DNA of 64,000 bases from Hydractinia symbiolongicarpus (GCF_029227915.1 NC_079875.1:28766001-28830000); one strand, 5' to 3'; positions 46,480 through 58,005 are shown, numbered from the stretch's first letter. A program made the numbers and translations. The notes: a model not told the origin generated them from the sequence alone.

Positions 46480-48450
46480 ACAATCGTATGCCCAACTGTT
46501 AGTGAAGAAGTATTTGTCCTTGTTAATGCACTTTTAGGATTTCCTTATTAATGTTGTCTTGTTTGTACGGAAGAGTAAACAGTATAACATATGGCTAAAA
46601 TGTATGACTTTTAACCTAGTTAAGGAGAAAAAAGAGGTATTTTAATTTGCTTTGTGGCATTTCAACTCGTTAAAATATGCGATAAAGTTCGATCATTGTG
46701 CACAAAAAATGACTCTTGATCCGAATCAAACTTTGGGAAATGTACCAAAGAAAACCTTGACAGAAATAAATGAAGAGATACGAATATGCTGCGGGTGATA
46801 ATTTGCAATTGTTAATACTTATAAATATTGTCAATAGCTTAATTTACACGACTCGTTTATCTCCGATCAAATGAAACTCCCAGTCTCAGTAATGCCTGGC
46901 GAAACTACACCAGATGTCTTGTCAGGTCATATACATACAGATTTTTTAATTTTCAGTTTGATTTAATGCTATGTCAATAACATGATTCCAAATCATGTTC
47001 TCCAGACATCAGTCGAAGAAGCTGAACAAGTTAATAGCTACTTGTCACGTGATGGAAATACAACTAAGTACATGCTTTCCCAAAGTAAACAATGTAATTT
47101 CACATTAAGAAAATTTATTTATTTTAGTGTTTGACCATAAACATTGACACTTCTTTAACACCTTTTCATGTATAAATTGTACCAATTATTTTTTTTCTTT
47201 TCACTAGAACTTAAAAAGATACTGAATAGTCTGGGATAATAGTTGTAACGGTGCTGGCATCAAAACTAATGTGACCACATGACGGAATTAACATCAGACA
47301 ATGTAACTTCTTTCACAGGTACAGTCCACCACTGTGATACTTGTTCTATTAATTTTTTTACACAAAATATACTCATTTTTATAGACAAAAAAAAAAAAAA
47401 GAAAAAAAAACAATCCTTTATTCTTAAATTATTTGTAATTTTGCATATAGCTTGAGAGAGAAACGTTAGCGTCTGTCTCTGCTACCCCTCTTCACTATTT
47501 GCTAAAAAGCGGTACCTCACGAAAAATAGCCCAATCGAAGGTACAGATTTTGGTGACATGACTAAGTCTATTGTTTGATCCTGAAAGTGATGAAATTTAA
47601 GGAAAAATAATTAGGGAAGTAATGGTCGTGAAAAAAGAAAAAAAATTAAACCATGATTTACAAGTAACAATTAAAAGAAAGCTGACATGTGGACATTACT
47701 ACCGCTTTAAACAGTCTTTTTTTGTCCTTTTTGACAATATATTAGTAACGAAGAATAAGAATAAGAAGAACCATAGACACCACAAAAGAAGATAATAGTT
47801 GACCACTTCCAAAACTGCGTTGTTTAAAGAATTACCACCAATAATAGCTCTATCTAATAACAGTCTCTGCCCAAAATAGTAGCGCAGTAGCCAACCACAC
47901 AAAATGCAGGATAAGGGAACCCGTAGATTTTTCCACGGACCAATAACCAGTTCTAAATAATGGTGCAATAATTTCCAAAATTGAAAGGTATGTGCCATAA
48001 TGTTCTCTATATAAAATAGGTTTTCAATATAAATATTGAGCTCCAGTAACTTATTAACACTTATATGCATATAATGTAAAAAAGAATATTTCTCAACACT
48101 TTTGTTAATTGACTACATATACGTCGTAAGAAATAATTTTGCTAATTTATAAAAAAAGTAAAAGAAATAACTTAAAGAGTTAAGGGAAAAAATATCGGTG
48201 TTTCAAATTTACACTTAGCTGTAAGTACTTTTATTTAAAAAGATTTTGAACTCCCAAAATCTGTGATTACTTAGATGCAAGCAAGCGGGCTGTTGCCAAG
48301 ACTGCACAGAATTAGGAACGAACCCAATTTTCCTGATGTTTTTTAAAAAGGTGTTAATATTAAAATATTCTTTTCAATTTTCCCTCATTTCAGAGGAAAC
48401 AGGGCGAATCAAAAAGGCCCAAACGATTAGGCCCATTATGTTTGAAAATG
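46480..48450. other. Non-coding stretch with poly-A tract
   Basis: An A-run lies at 47386-47411. A minus-strand frame of 123 codons (48070-47699) is hydrophobic (NYYLLLWCLWFFLFLFFV) but lacks any recognised family and is AT-driven; I do not call it a gene. Confidence 0.35.
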
Positions 48451-48454
48451 AGAT

Positions 48455-48682
48455 AAAAATTGAGTAGACATTTAAAAAGAAACATCACAACAACAAAAAC
48501 GTATGCATTGAAATTGCCAAAGATTCAACAATTCGAAAAAAAGACATTGTATTGTTTAACAAAGAACAATCAGCAAATGATTCTTCCAAATATGGAAGTA
48601 AACAAGATAACAAAAAAGACAAACCTTCGTCTCGCTGCAGCCATTGTGATGTTAATGTTATTAAGGAAAATTACTTCAGACA
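48455..48682 (+). pseudogene. C2H2 zinc-finger ORF, left half, cut by Kolobok insertion
   Basis: One frame reads TFKKKHHNNKNVCIEIAKDS, then KKDIVLFNKEQSANDSSKYG, and ends SRCSHCDVNVIKENYFRH exactly at the Kolobok target site. The other side (from 53018) begins LKEMHCNDKW. Together they form a C-x2-C-x12-H-x4-H finger, apart from a one-base frame difference at the TTAA site. The insertion therefore seems to have hit a zinc-finger gene. Such ORFs with scattered fingers occur in repeated invertebrate protein families of unknown function. Confidence 0.55.
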
Positions 48683-48996
48683 TTAAAGGGGAACTCCAGT
48701 AAAAATCACTTTTTTCTTTTTTGTTTTATACGTACTCAGAAAAGCATAAGAAATCAAAAAAAACTTACTTCACTTGTTTTCCTTATTTAAAATCGTTGTA
48801 CTAGCCTTCGCATATTCAATTTTTTTCTTATAAAAAAACAGACAGGCGCGATTTCATTTAGGACTGGACCCGATTATAAACAATGACATCACATCGTGCA
48901 GAAAGTTTAAGCGAGCGCAGAGAACGTTCATGTTAAGACCTCTGGCTTACATTTAAATCGCTTTTTGTATGTAAATTACGTTTAAATCTTTAAAAA

Positions 48997-51661
48997 ATGG
49001 TTAGTTGCTCTGCGTTTGGATGTACCAATCGATCAGAAAAGTGTAAAGAAGTCAGTTTTCACAGAATCCCGTCTGTGAAAAAGAAAGAACTCAGACAAAA
49101 ATGGCTAAACAAAATACGTCGTACAGGTGATCTACCAAGCGATCGAAGTTTTTATATTTGTTCGTCGCACTTCACAGATAGTTCTTTTAAAAGGGATCTC
49201 CAGGTAATAATCTTCCATATTAAAATATTGCCACTTCGTAAAAATGCCATTTTAGCTAGTCAACGCGATCAAAGTTTCTCATTTCTTCTTCATTTCATTA
49301 TTTGTACTTATATCCACAACACAACCAAATAACGTTTTCTACATATTTATATTATAAAAGAACATTATACCAATTTCCAATACAAAGTTATCTAGTTAGA
49401 CATGTATCTTTCGTAGCGCTCGTAAGTTTCTATTCTTTGTTTTTCAAAAAAGAAGCTTTTTGATGGAAGGACCTGCCGAATATTTTCAGGGGGTAAATGT
49501 GCCCATTTTATTAGCATCATTTCATCGGCGCTACTTCTAATCTTTGTTTATTTAGGCTGAACTTACTGGTATCAAAAGAAAGAGACAGCTGACCGAGGAT
49601 GCTGTTCCAACAATTTTTTCTTTTAGTAAGCCTGAAAATTCAAGAGAATCGACATCAAAAAGATTGGAAACTTTCGCTAAAAAACAAGTGTGTTTTTAAA
49701 ATTTATGCTATTGCCAAAATGTGAGTTGTGCCTGTCTTTTTTCTTGGAAGTTATTCTGATCATTTTTTTTCTAGTGTGTTGCAAAGGCTTTAAGTGTGGA
49801 GGATGATGTTGACCTTGAAGTATACGCTGAACAAGAAATAATTTCATTGGTTAAGGAACAAGGCGTTAGTGCAATTGTGGAAACGGTAGAGAAATCGGTT
49901 GGTGCCAATACTTTTACCAGGTCCGTTAGAACACAATGTGATCCCTTAGAGGCAATTCATCCTGAGATACAACCAACGAAGGATGTTTTAAAAGTGAAAT
50001 TTACTCTTCCGCACGGACGATGTAAGTCTACTAACACCGACCTATCCTTTCCTCCGCAAGCTGACGTGACATTCTTGCTGAATGCAAATATGGAAAGTGA
50101 TCATGATATCGTCTCTGGTAATGAGTGCCCTTCTGATGATTCTTTATACTCACCGCAATTACAAATTCACATCGACGACAGTTATGATGAAAATATCAGC
50201 GAAGAAGAGTCTTTTGACACTGCTGAATGTAACCCAGGGCTCAAAAGCGACGCACAATTTCTTGTTTTCTGGTCTTGTCTGTTGACATTATTTCAAGTTT
50301 GTTTCACGTGTTTACAAAAAACGTGCATTACTCGTGTGGTAAAACGTGGAACTCTTATCATTGTTACTAGTATTTGTCCAAATAAACATGTTTTCAGCTG
50401 GCAGTCTCAACCTATCGTAAATGGAAGAGCAGCAGGGAACTTATTACTTTCTGCAGCCATATTGTATTCCGGAAACACATACGCCCGCATTGCCGAAATG
50501 ATGAGTATTTTGAGGCTTCAGTTTATCTCTAAGTCCACCTTCTATGATATTCAAAGGTCCGTTCTTTTTCCAAAATTAAACACTTTTTATAAAAAATATC
50601 GAAATAACATTTATTCTGAGTGCGCTGCGAAAGAAGGGAATTTGATTGGTGATGGGCGAAGTGACTCTCCAGGTTACAGTGCAAAGTATGGTACGTACAC
50701 TCTAATGAGCGTAGACATCAATAAAATCATCGACTTTCAAGTTGTTCATGTTAGAACTGCAGGGAATTCTAGTCGAATGGAGAAGTGGGGATTAGTAACG
50801 CTACTAAATAAGCTGCGTGACCACAAAGTGACAGTTTCAGCATTAACAACAGATCGCCATGTTCAAATCCGCGCATTCATGAAGAAAGAACATCCTGAGA
50901 TAAACCACCAGTTCGACGTTTGGCACTTTGGAAAAAGCTTGAAAAAAAGCTTGACTGCTGCTGCGAAGCGCAAAGAATGTCTTGAGCTGATACCTTGGAT
51001 CAAATCCATTATAAATCATTTATGGTGGTGCTGCGCTTCATGCGACAAAAATGAAAACGTTTTACGTGAAAGGTGGCTTAGCATTCTTTATCATATTCGT
51101 GGAATCCACTCTTGGCAAGGCAATGAATATTTCCATGAATGTGCGCACCCCACATTAGACCAGCAACGCAAATGGTTAAAGTTGAATTCACCTGCATATG
51201 AAGCAGTGGAGACTATTGTGCAAAATAAAAAAACTCTTGCCGACATGAACTATTTGGCGCACTTTTGCCATACGGGAAGCCTAGAGGTATTCCATTCTTT
51301 GCTTACCAAATATTGCCCGAAACGTATTCATTTCAGCATGGAAGGTATGATCGCGCGCACGCAGCTGGCTGTCCTTGATTTTAACTCGGGGACTAATTGT
51401 GAACAGGCTGTTACCAAAAAAGGAGTACTCCGCTATAAACAAGTCTTTTCACGAGTAACACAATCCTGGGTCGTAAAAAAAATTACCGAGAAGAAAGAAA
51501 AGGCGTATTTAGCAGAATTAATGACGGCTACTTTGGAACCAATCGACAACGAAAAAGATAAGTTACCACAAACAGGAGAAATTGCTGAAAGAATAACAGA
51601 GGTTGAAAAACCCGACAAAAGCGATGCCATTAAAGCCATCAGGACAAGATTTAAAACGTGA
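48997..51661 (+). CDS. Kolobok transposase with N-terminal THAP domain
   Basis: Join 48997-49203, 49556-49687 and 49775-51661; every border is GT/AG, all phases 0, giving 741 residues. Exon 1 is the THAP finger: MVSCSAFGCTNRSEKCKEVS, SFHRIPSVKKKELRQKWLNK and YICSSHFTDSSF, with C-x4-C and C-x2-H. Exon 2 has the THAP tail DAVPTIFSF. Exon 3 carries the catalytic body: a cysteine-bearing part (CLQKTCITRVVKRGTLIIVT), GDGRSDSPGYSAKYGTYTLM, VSALTTDRHVQIRAFMKKEH, INHQFDVWHFGKSLKK and HFCHTGSLEVFHSLLTKYCP. The D-G-R-S-D-S-P-G, TTDRH and DVWH blocks are typical of Kolobok transposases and carry likely acidic metal ligands. The THAP would bind the ends. No stop or frameshift is seen. Confidence 0.88.
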
Positions 51662-51684
51662 CTTTTTTATTTTTTTATTTTTAT

Positions 51685-52730
51685 TCAACTTTCTTTGAAT
51701 AAAACATATTTTTCATCTTCTGCCGGATATTTTCTTCGAATTGCCCATACTACACAAGAAGGAATCACTCTTCTCACCCCTTTTCCCAATCGACTGTGTA
51801 TCCACCAAGTGAACTGTTTATAACCAGCGTAACGATAAGATCTATATAGAAAAATAAGGGAGGCATTATTGTCAGTTTTTTACCTTCTTTTTCTCGGACA
51901 AAAGAAGGGCTTGGAAACGAGGTTGAGCTACTTACTCATTTTTTAATTCTAAAGTGTCTCCTCTCAAATCATGCAATGCAGATAACGCAGTTTCTAAAAC
52001 AGCTTTTGTCAAAACAACCACTTGAAAATCAGCAGCTTCTGTAACGCATTTATGACCTATGATAAGAGTGATTTTCAATTATACAATATTTATACCCCCG
52101 TTTTACTAACTTATCATTTCCACACGAACCTTATTCGATCTTTCGATCACGCATTTCAATGTTCTCCATCACGGAGAAAATGTAACATTACATAAGATTT
52201 CTTTGCATTTGTGTGCAAAAAAAAGCGCATGCGGAGGAATTAGATTGTTGAACCGTGAAATAAAAATAAATTGGCTTGTGAAGTAAAAAAAAAGTGATGA
52301 CAGATTATTTTATTGAAGCAAAAGATAAAGTTTTTGACGAAAAGAATGTAAAAGAAAAGCGATGAAATATATTTTTTATTTGTTTAAAAAGGAAAATTTC
52401 GCTTAGAAAAAAATTATATTTGCAGTATATATCCTACCTACCTTGGAAAAACTCATCAGGAATTTCGTTTGACTCGACACAGCACACGCTTTCAGTATCG
52501 GTTTCCATTGCTCTACAATTTCCACATTCACACCAATTTGCATTACCCGTACGTGGCTCTGCATCAGTAAAAGAAACCTCGTCATTTTCTACACCGTTAC
52601 TAACTTCTTCCTCGTCAGACACAAGAGGTTCAAATTCGTATGGCTGTAGCTTTGTAAAGTCTTTTTCATGAAGAGAATTATCCGATTCTGAGCTTTCTAA
52701 GTTATATTCTTCGTCATTATTACAAGACAT
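51685..52730 (-). CDS. P2X7-ballast-like domain protein carried by Kolobok
   Basis: Complement of join 51685-51841, 51936-52056 and 52442-52730; donor and acceptor sites are GT/AG and the reading phase is kept. Start MSCNNDEEYNLESSESDNS (52730); an ATG at 52808 is also in frame but lengthens it by a hydrophobic leader, so the shorter start is preferred. An acidic N-terminus is followed by ANWCECGNCRAMETDTESVC then CVESNEIPDEFF, HKCVTEAADFQVVVLTKAVL and YRYAGYKQFTWWIHSRLGKG followed by VRRVIPSCVVWAIRRKYP. The W-C-x-C-G-x-C, CC-x-E, C-x-T and IPSCVV-x-x-IR motifs match the zinc-binding cytosolic ballast domain of P2X7 receptors, which also occurs alone in invertebrate proteins. There are no channel parts. 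Its role in transposition is unknown. Confidence 0.8.
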
Positions 52731-53021
52731 CTTATCAACGAACAATGTAAACAGTAAGTAAACAAAACTTTTAGAAGGCTTGCTGCTGAGCTCACGGACT
52801 TTTTGCACGATGTGACGTATGCTAATTTATTCGGACCTAGTCCTCTCGACTTTACGCGACCTTGCAAATTTATTTGAAATTGAAGATGTTTACGGACGCG
52901 ATTAAGGTATAAATAAAGATTTTTAACGATTGTAAAAGGTTTATTTTGACATATTTATGTATTGTCTTATAAAAATAACATTTTTTTCAAATATTTTTTT
53001 TTCACTGGAGTGCCCCTTTAA

Positions 53022-53830
53022 AAGAAATGCACTGCAATGACAAATGGTCTGTTCCACTGTCATTACTTGAAGTGGAGGAGCATGAAAACTACAATCTTGT
53101 TTTTTTTGGACAGAATTGTTGCAAAATTTAGAAACAACAGTATTGGGAAGATATGTCGAACTGACAAGTCATGCACATCGCATCTCGATTTTCTGGCAAT
53201 TGAAAGGGAAGAAGGACAAAGTGTTTGGGGTGTCGAGGGCTGTAAGACAGGTAGAAAAAACAGTATTGGGAAGATATGTCGAACTGACAAGTCATGCACA
53301 TCGCATCTCGATTTTTCTGGCAATTGAAAGGGAAGAAGGACAAAAGTTTGGGGTGTCGAGGGCTGTAAGACAGGTACATGAGGCGAATAGCTCATTTTTA
53401 TAACCACTTTAAAGTAAAGATGTGTTACATGAACACAAGGATAGTCGTGACATGTCCAATTGGCGGAATTTTGACTGTCTGGCAAGTTCCATCGAGTACA
53501 GAAAAAGCAGCAGGAATGACATGAATGCTGGTTTGAAGGGAAATCTTTATTACCTGATCAAACGAGCAGCACAATTATTGCAGTTCTACTTGTTTAATAA
53601 AGGTAAAGATGAGGAAGCAGAATGAGTTGGCAGGTTGTTAGTTTTTTGGAAGAAGTGGAAGCAATATTTTTTGCAGATGCTACTTACAGGCTAAGCACAA
53701 CAGACAGATAATCTGAGAAAACCCCAAACAGTCCCACTTTAAGAAGATTTAACCAAAGTTCTGGAACATTAGATAAAGAAAATGCAAGAGCTGCGCTCTG
53801 CCTTTTATTACTGGCATTAATTTCATAGAA
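53022..53830 (+). pseudogene. Right half of the zinc-finger ORF with later remnants
   Basis: After the TTAA the frame reads KEMHCNDKWSVPLSLLEVEE then NYNLVFFG. A 123-bp tandem duplication follows, and then RNFDCLASSIEYRKSSRNDM, NAGLKGNLYYLIKRAAQLLQ, KDEEAE and in other frames YFFADATYRLSTTDR. From memory this resembles a repeated invertebrate family of uncharacterised finger proteins with a G-L-x-Y-x-L-YYLIKKA-x-K-LK segment, but that is a weak recollection. Several stops and frame changes show that it was decaying apart from the Kolobok insertion. Confidence 0.35.
53132..53379. repeat. 123-bp tandem duplication
   Basis: AACAGTATTGGGAAGATATG starts at about 53136 and 53259; both copies continue to GGCTGTAAGACAGGTA. 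Differences: one extra T in copy 2 (GATTTTTCTGG) and CAAAGTG versus CAAAAG. The copies are over 95 percent alike, so the duplication is young. Confidence 0.9.
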
Positions 53831-53839
53831 CTAACCAAA

Positions 53840-55130
53840 GTATCTAACCAACTGTGGGCTTTATGACAGAGCGATGCGGAAGGTCTTCGGTTTAAGCACG
53901 GTCCGAGCCATGGCAGAAGCTATAAAAGTGTAGATTGATCGTTTTTGCAGGAGAATAGCATTGTATCTTGAGCAACTGTTGTACTTGCATGCCTTACGTA
54001 GCTCTAATGGGAGAGAGAAAAGGAGTAATTACATCGCAATGCAGATATAACTAGCCTTTTAAGAAGCAACTGGAAAACTTCTGTTTTCTCCCCTTTACAG
54101 GGATGACCGAAAAGCTAATTGATTTCGGCTGTACTGAAATAAAGACCTATGAATGTGGAAACATGAGGATTGGTGAAATTTACTCATGCTTGGGATCTGG
54201 CACGGCCCCTTGAGTAAGCATCCCCTGCCTCCTGTAAGACACCAGCCACATTCATTGACACCATCCGCCAAAACCAATAACTTTATTAAACATTGGAAAA
54301 AGAAGAGTCGACAATTACAAATCATATTTTTGTTGCTTATACCTACTGACTCAGAGCCCAGGGCTTAGAAAGGTAGACTTGAAAACCAGCCCTTAGAAAG
54401 GTTGTGACTAAGACTGAAAAGCAGTACACCTGGAAACAAAAAAGCTGGACTGACCAAAAAACCGCCCCTTAGAAAGGCAGACTTGGAAACCAGTGGCGGC
54501 AACCCAGAATACCATGCTTTAAATGTACTAGACGCTTTTCACAGGACCCTCATTGATAACAGTATCATTAGAACCTTAATAGGTAATCCTGGGCAAATAA
54601 CAGTAACGATATGTATGCGTGAAATAAAAAGGTTTACAATACAGCAAACTGCACTGAAGTATTTTGTCTACAGGGACGGTGGATGTAAATAAAATTGGGA
54701 TTAGGCTCCCAGGAGGTGCTGAGTACACTTTCTTGCTTATTACAAGCATGAGTACTGCCCAACTTGGAACTATAACTATTCTCTGAGAGAAAATAATTTA
54801 CAAAGAGGTGGCAAGCCACCGCAATGATGATCTCAACCTGTTAGGTCTTTGGAAATAAGGTAGATGTTGTACTCCTCTAAAGTAAATGCCTCTAAAAGCA
54901 CAATTCTCCCTTTTTACAAGGAATTAATTAAAAAAATTATACAAAAATAAAAAGGACACAATTCATTTGAAAAGATGAACAGAACTTTAACCAAGGGCAG
55001 GTAGGTTTCCACCCATATTTCTGAACCTAAGTAGCTATTCAGGCGCGGATTTAGACTAGGTCAACCCTGTCACGCGACCTAGTAAAAAAATGCCGAGGAT
55101 TGAAATCGAATTCTGTCGAATTTACCCAGA
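53840..55130. other. Non-coding stretch with short repeats
   Basis: CTTAGAAAGGNAGACTTGGAAACCAG-like words recur at 54365-54400 and 54470-54495. Near 54890-54930 there is CCTCTAAAAGCACAATTCTC, related to other dispersed copies in the window, and ATTCAGGCGCGGATTTAGA at 55039 recalls an altered hAT-type end. No gene seen. Confidence 0.35.
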
Positions 55131-55139
55131 ATCTGAAGA

Positions 55140-55505
55140 TCGAAATATTTCTCCTTGTTTTCTCATAACGCGAATTGGATCAACCTATGTTGACCTGACC
55201 TGTGTTAGCCAGTCTTGGCTCTAGGTTATCCCGCGAGGCTTTTACCGTCGACTAGAATCAAACCTATGTGGGCCCGACCTATTTTGAGTCAGAAATTTTG
55301 AAGTCAGCCCAGTCTTGGCTCTAGGTTATCCCGCGAGGCTTTTACCGTCGACAAGAATCAAACCTATGTTGGCCTGACCTATTTATAGTCAGAAATTTTG
55401 AAGCCAGCCAGTCTTGGCTCTAGGTTATCCCGTGAGGCTTTCACCGTTGACTAGAATCAACCTATGTGGGCCTGACCTATTTTTAGTCAGAAAGTTTTAA
55501 ACAAA
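55140..55505. repeat. 100-bp tandem repeat, three to four units
   Basis: CCAGTCTTGGCTCTAGGTTA starts at 55209, 55309 and 55408 (spacing 100 and 99), with a partial unit before. Each unit continues with CCCGCGAGGCTTTTACCGTC and CCTATGTNGGCCTGACCTAT. It ends about 45 bp before the first codon of the OTU-like gene. Confidence 0.9.
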
Positions 55506-55548
55506 CCTGTCAAAATTTGTAGCATGTTGTTATAAATATAAGTAAGGC

Positions 55549-56335
55549 ATGCGGAAGATTCTTTCCGTTCTCAACATGGCTTGCAAGAGCTTCAGAGAGC
55601 GTGTGGAGTTAGTTTTTGAAAACAAAAATTTTGATGAGCTACCTCAAATTTACGCCGAATTAAATAAAAAGTTTAAATGTAATTCTGTTTTGCCATCTAC
55701 TAACGTGTTGCAAAAACAACTTACTTTTGGTTTTATCCAAAGAAATTGCCATGCAGAATACTACCTTCCTGCCTATGTGAAAGCAAAGAAGGATGGTTGC
55801 GCAATTACGTTGAAGTGAGTTGTTTATGTTTATCTTCTGTTGTTTCTATAATAGCTATGCGTTTTTGTTACTATGACCACTAACTATGCAGCTGAATATT
55901 GTCTTAAAAAAGATTATGAATAATCTTTGTTGTTTTAAAATGTGCAAAGGTTTATCTCAAATATGTCTTGCTTGTTCAGTTTCTTTTGTTGATGCATTCT
56001 TAGTTTATTTAAATATTGAGCAAGTTGAATTTCATAAACAAACCTTTAATAGGCAGCAGTTTGGCAAAATGTGTAGTTAAAGTTTTAGAATAGCTAGCAA
56101 TACCTATTTTTATTACAGGTCTCAGGTCAATGGAAATTGCCTGTACAGTTCTATGGCGTTGTGTTTGTTTGGGAAAAATGTGATGGTTGACGACTTACAA
56201 ATTCTTGTGTCAGTGGAGCTAATGATGAATGCTAGCTTTTACTGTAAGCATCCTCTATTTTCTTCTATCCTTGCTCTTCCAGAAAGTCTCTTTAAATCTA
56301 TTGTATATATATTACCCGTTATATCTTAGGAACCC
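55549..56335 (+). pseudogene. OTU-type protease gene fragment interrupted by gypsy element
   Basis: Exon 1, 55549-55814 (MRKILSVLNMACKSFRERVE and so on, ending LTLK), splices by GTGAGT to an exon starting 56119 after TTACAG. The join keeps the frame and gives SQVNGNCLYSSMALCLFGKN then DDLQILVSVELMMNASFYCK. The G-N-C-L-Y-x-S-x-A-L block carries the catalytic Cys of OTU deubiquitinases, and L-x-x-LV-x-x-EL-x-x-N-x-x-FY fits what follows. The frame stops at 56329, eleven bases before the 5' LTR, so the retroelement appears to have cut the gene. A possible continuation (FVLGMLTSPDIGRN) begins right of the 3' LTR at 62450. The His/Asp end is not seen. The pre-insertion gene may itself belong to a transposon family. 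Confidence 0.6.
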
Positions 56336-56339
56336 TACT

Positions 56340-56461
56340 TGTTACGATTTATCTTATGTTAGGAACTCTACTCGTTATGATCTAGCATTTATTATTATTC
56401 AAGATTATAGCATATCAGCAAGTCACAACATTGTCTCAGTTATTGATCTCATCCTTATACA
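56340..56461 (+). repeat. 5' LTR of gypsy-type element
   Basis: Starts TGTTACGATTTATC, ends CCTTATACA, 122 bp. The inner 98 bp (AACTCTACTCGTTATGATCT to CCTTATACA) is almost identical to the 3' LTR, while the first 30 bp are diverged. A 30-bp near-repeat just upstream and overlapping (TTAGGAACCCTACTTG and TTAGGAACTCTACTCG) makes the exact start uncertain. Confidence 0.7.
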
Positions 56462-56476
56462 TGGCGCTGCGAGCAG
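56462..56476 (+). promoter_or_regulatory. Putative tRNA primer binding site
   Basis: TGGCGCTGCGAGCAG immediately follows the 5' LTR. The TGG start fits a tRNA 3' CCA end; the primer tRNA cannot be named by eye. Confidence 0.5.
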
Positions 56477-56895
56477 TTTAATCATACCTACAACCTTCGA
56501 TTCCTTGACGCTTGTTCCTTCAACAAACCATGTCTCGAATCCATCATTTGTTTGTTCAAACGTGAACTCGAACTGTGTAAGTTATACAAACATTCAAATA
56601 AAAAAACTTTCACAGACCACTGAAAACTTGTTATTTCACTCGAAGTTATACGATTACACATACATCAAACATATTTGAACTTGCTGCATCATTTTACAGA
56701 ACATTGTTTACTCACTAATTCGCTTTGTTATCGCAATTGTATTCACTTTTCGTCGTTTTGTGAGTGCTCCGAACACTCTCGCTTGTTATTATTCCTTGGT
56801 CACACCGCCATCTTGGATTTACGCCATCGTGGTCACACGCCGATTCGCTCTTCAAAGATTTCCCGCTATATCGCCGTACTCCGCCTTGAATTGCA

Positions 56896-58005
56896 ATGTC
56901 GAACCCTGAGGACGCCGCCCCAACCGCCCCAACCGCCCTGACCCCCGCCGGCACCGATGCAACTACCGCCGCTCTGGCCATGGTGCTAGAAATGCAAAAG
57001 CAACAGAGAGTCATGCAGGAACAATGGACCCAATTCATGTCCCAAGTCCTCCCTACCGTAGCTCTGAACAACCAAGCACCTGCACCTCCATCTACCAACG
57101 AAAGAAATCGATGTTCGAAACCGGACCGACCGACGATTTCTGCGGATTGCAGTGACAATAAATGAATAATCTTCACGGATGCGTGGAGACCATACAAACA
57201 AATGACCCACCTTCAAAACATACAGGATATCAGGAATGAACTACGCTCCACCTGCGATTCCAACGTGAATGAAATGCTTTACAACTTTGTTGGGCCAGAC
57301 GCCCTCGATAGAGCCACCGAAGCGGAACTGCTATCATACATCAAATCGGTTGCAGTAAAAACGATTCACCCTGAAGTTTACCGACAACAGTTCATCTCCA
57401 TGCGACAAAGTGACAGCGAAACGATCACTCACTTCATCTCCCGTTTAAAATCTCAAGCGATGCTCTGCAACTTTTCACGTAAATGTGACTGCGATGACCA
57501 AAACTGTGAAATATCGTATTCCGAAAATATGATTATGTCGCAAGTCATAGCAGGATTATTGAGCTCCTCCCATCGCACAAAGATCTTAAGTGAAATGACT
57601 TCCATAGAGACACTTACCCAAATGACAGACCACCTCCTTACACTCGAAGCAACCGCACAAGCCACGGAGCACTTCAAACCATCATTGCCCGCCCAATCAG
57701 ATGTAAGCGGCGTCAAATCCGACTACCAACGCAACAAACGTAGTGACTTAAGACAGAAGTCACAAGGCAACAATCGCCCAAACTATCAGGAAGGGGATCG
57801 AAAATGCAGAGGATGTGGACACAACCGTCATCCAAAAGGAAGAGAGCAATGCCCAGCACAAGGCAAAAAATGTAATAACTGTGGAAAACTTAACCATTTC
57901 GCGAATGTTTGCATGAGCAGTAAGACGAACGCCATTCAAGACGCCCCAGATCCATCCGACCCAGCCGAAACTTCCTTCCTTGGTAGCATCACCGAGTCCT
58001 TCTGA
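56896..58005 (+). pseudogene. Gypsy gag with two zinc knuckles and one internal stop
   Basis: The frame from MSNPEDAAPTAPTALTP is open to a TGA at 57163-57165 and then continues in the same frame from IIFTDAWRPYKQMTHLQNIQ to 58005. In related gags the site is a Trp (W-x-x-F-x-x-AW), so TGG to TGA is the likely change. The C-terminal part has CRGCGHNRHPKGREQC and CNNCGKLNHFANVC; the second is a C-x2-C-x4-H-x4-C knuckle. It would package the element RNA. Apart from the stop the frame is intact over 369 codons, so readthrough or a single mutation are both possible. Confidence 0.75.

Larger units (their letters stand above)
48687..53017 (+). mobile_element. Complete Kolobok DNA transposon, 4331 bp
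   Basis: The ends are AGGGGAACTCCAGT and the complement AGGGGCACTCCAGT (13 of 14 alike), flanked by the TTAA target duplication (48683-48686 and 53018-53021) that is diagnostic of Kolobok (and piggyBac). Inside are two convergent spliced genes: a THAP-domain transposase on plus and a P2X7-ballast-like protein on minus, whose ends lie 24 bp apart with AATAAA-type signals in both directions. Both coding sequences are open from start to stop after conceptual splicing. This is the best-preserved element in the window and may be recently or still active. Confidence 0.9.

Noticed and set aside
47699-48070. Membrane protein gene on the minus strand
   Set aside because: Hydrophobicity follows from AT-rich composition; no motif or splice context.
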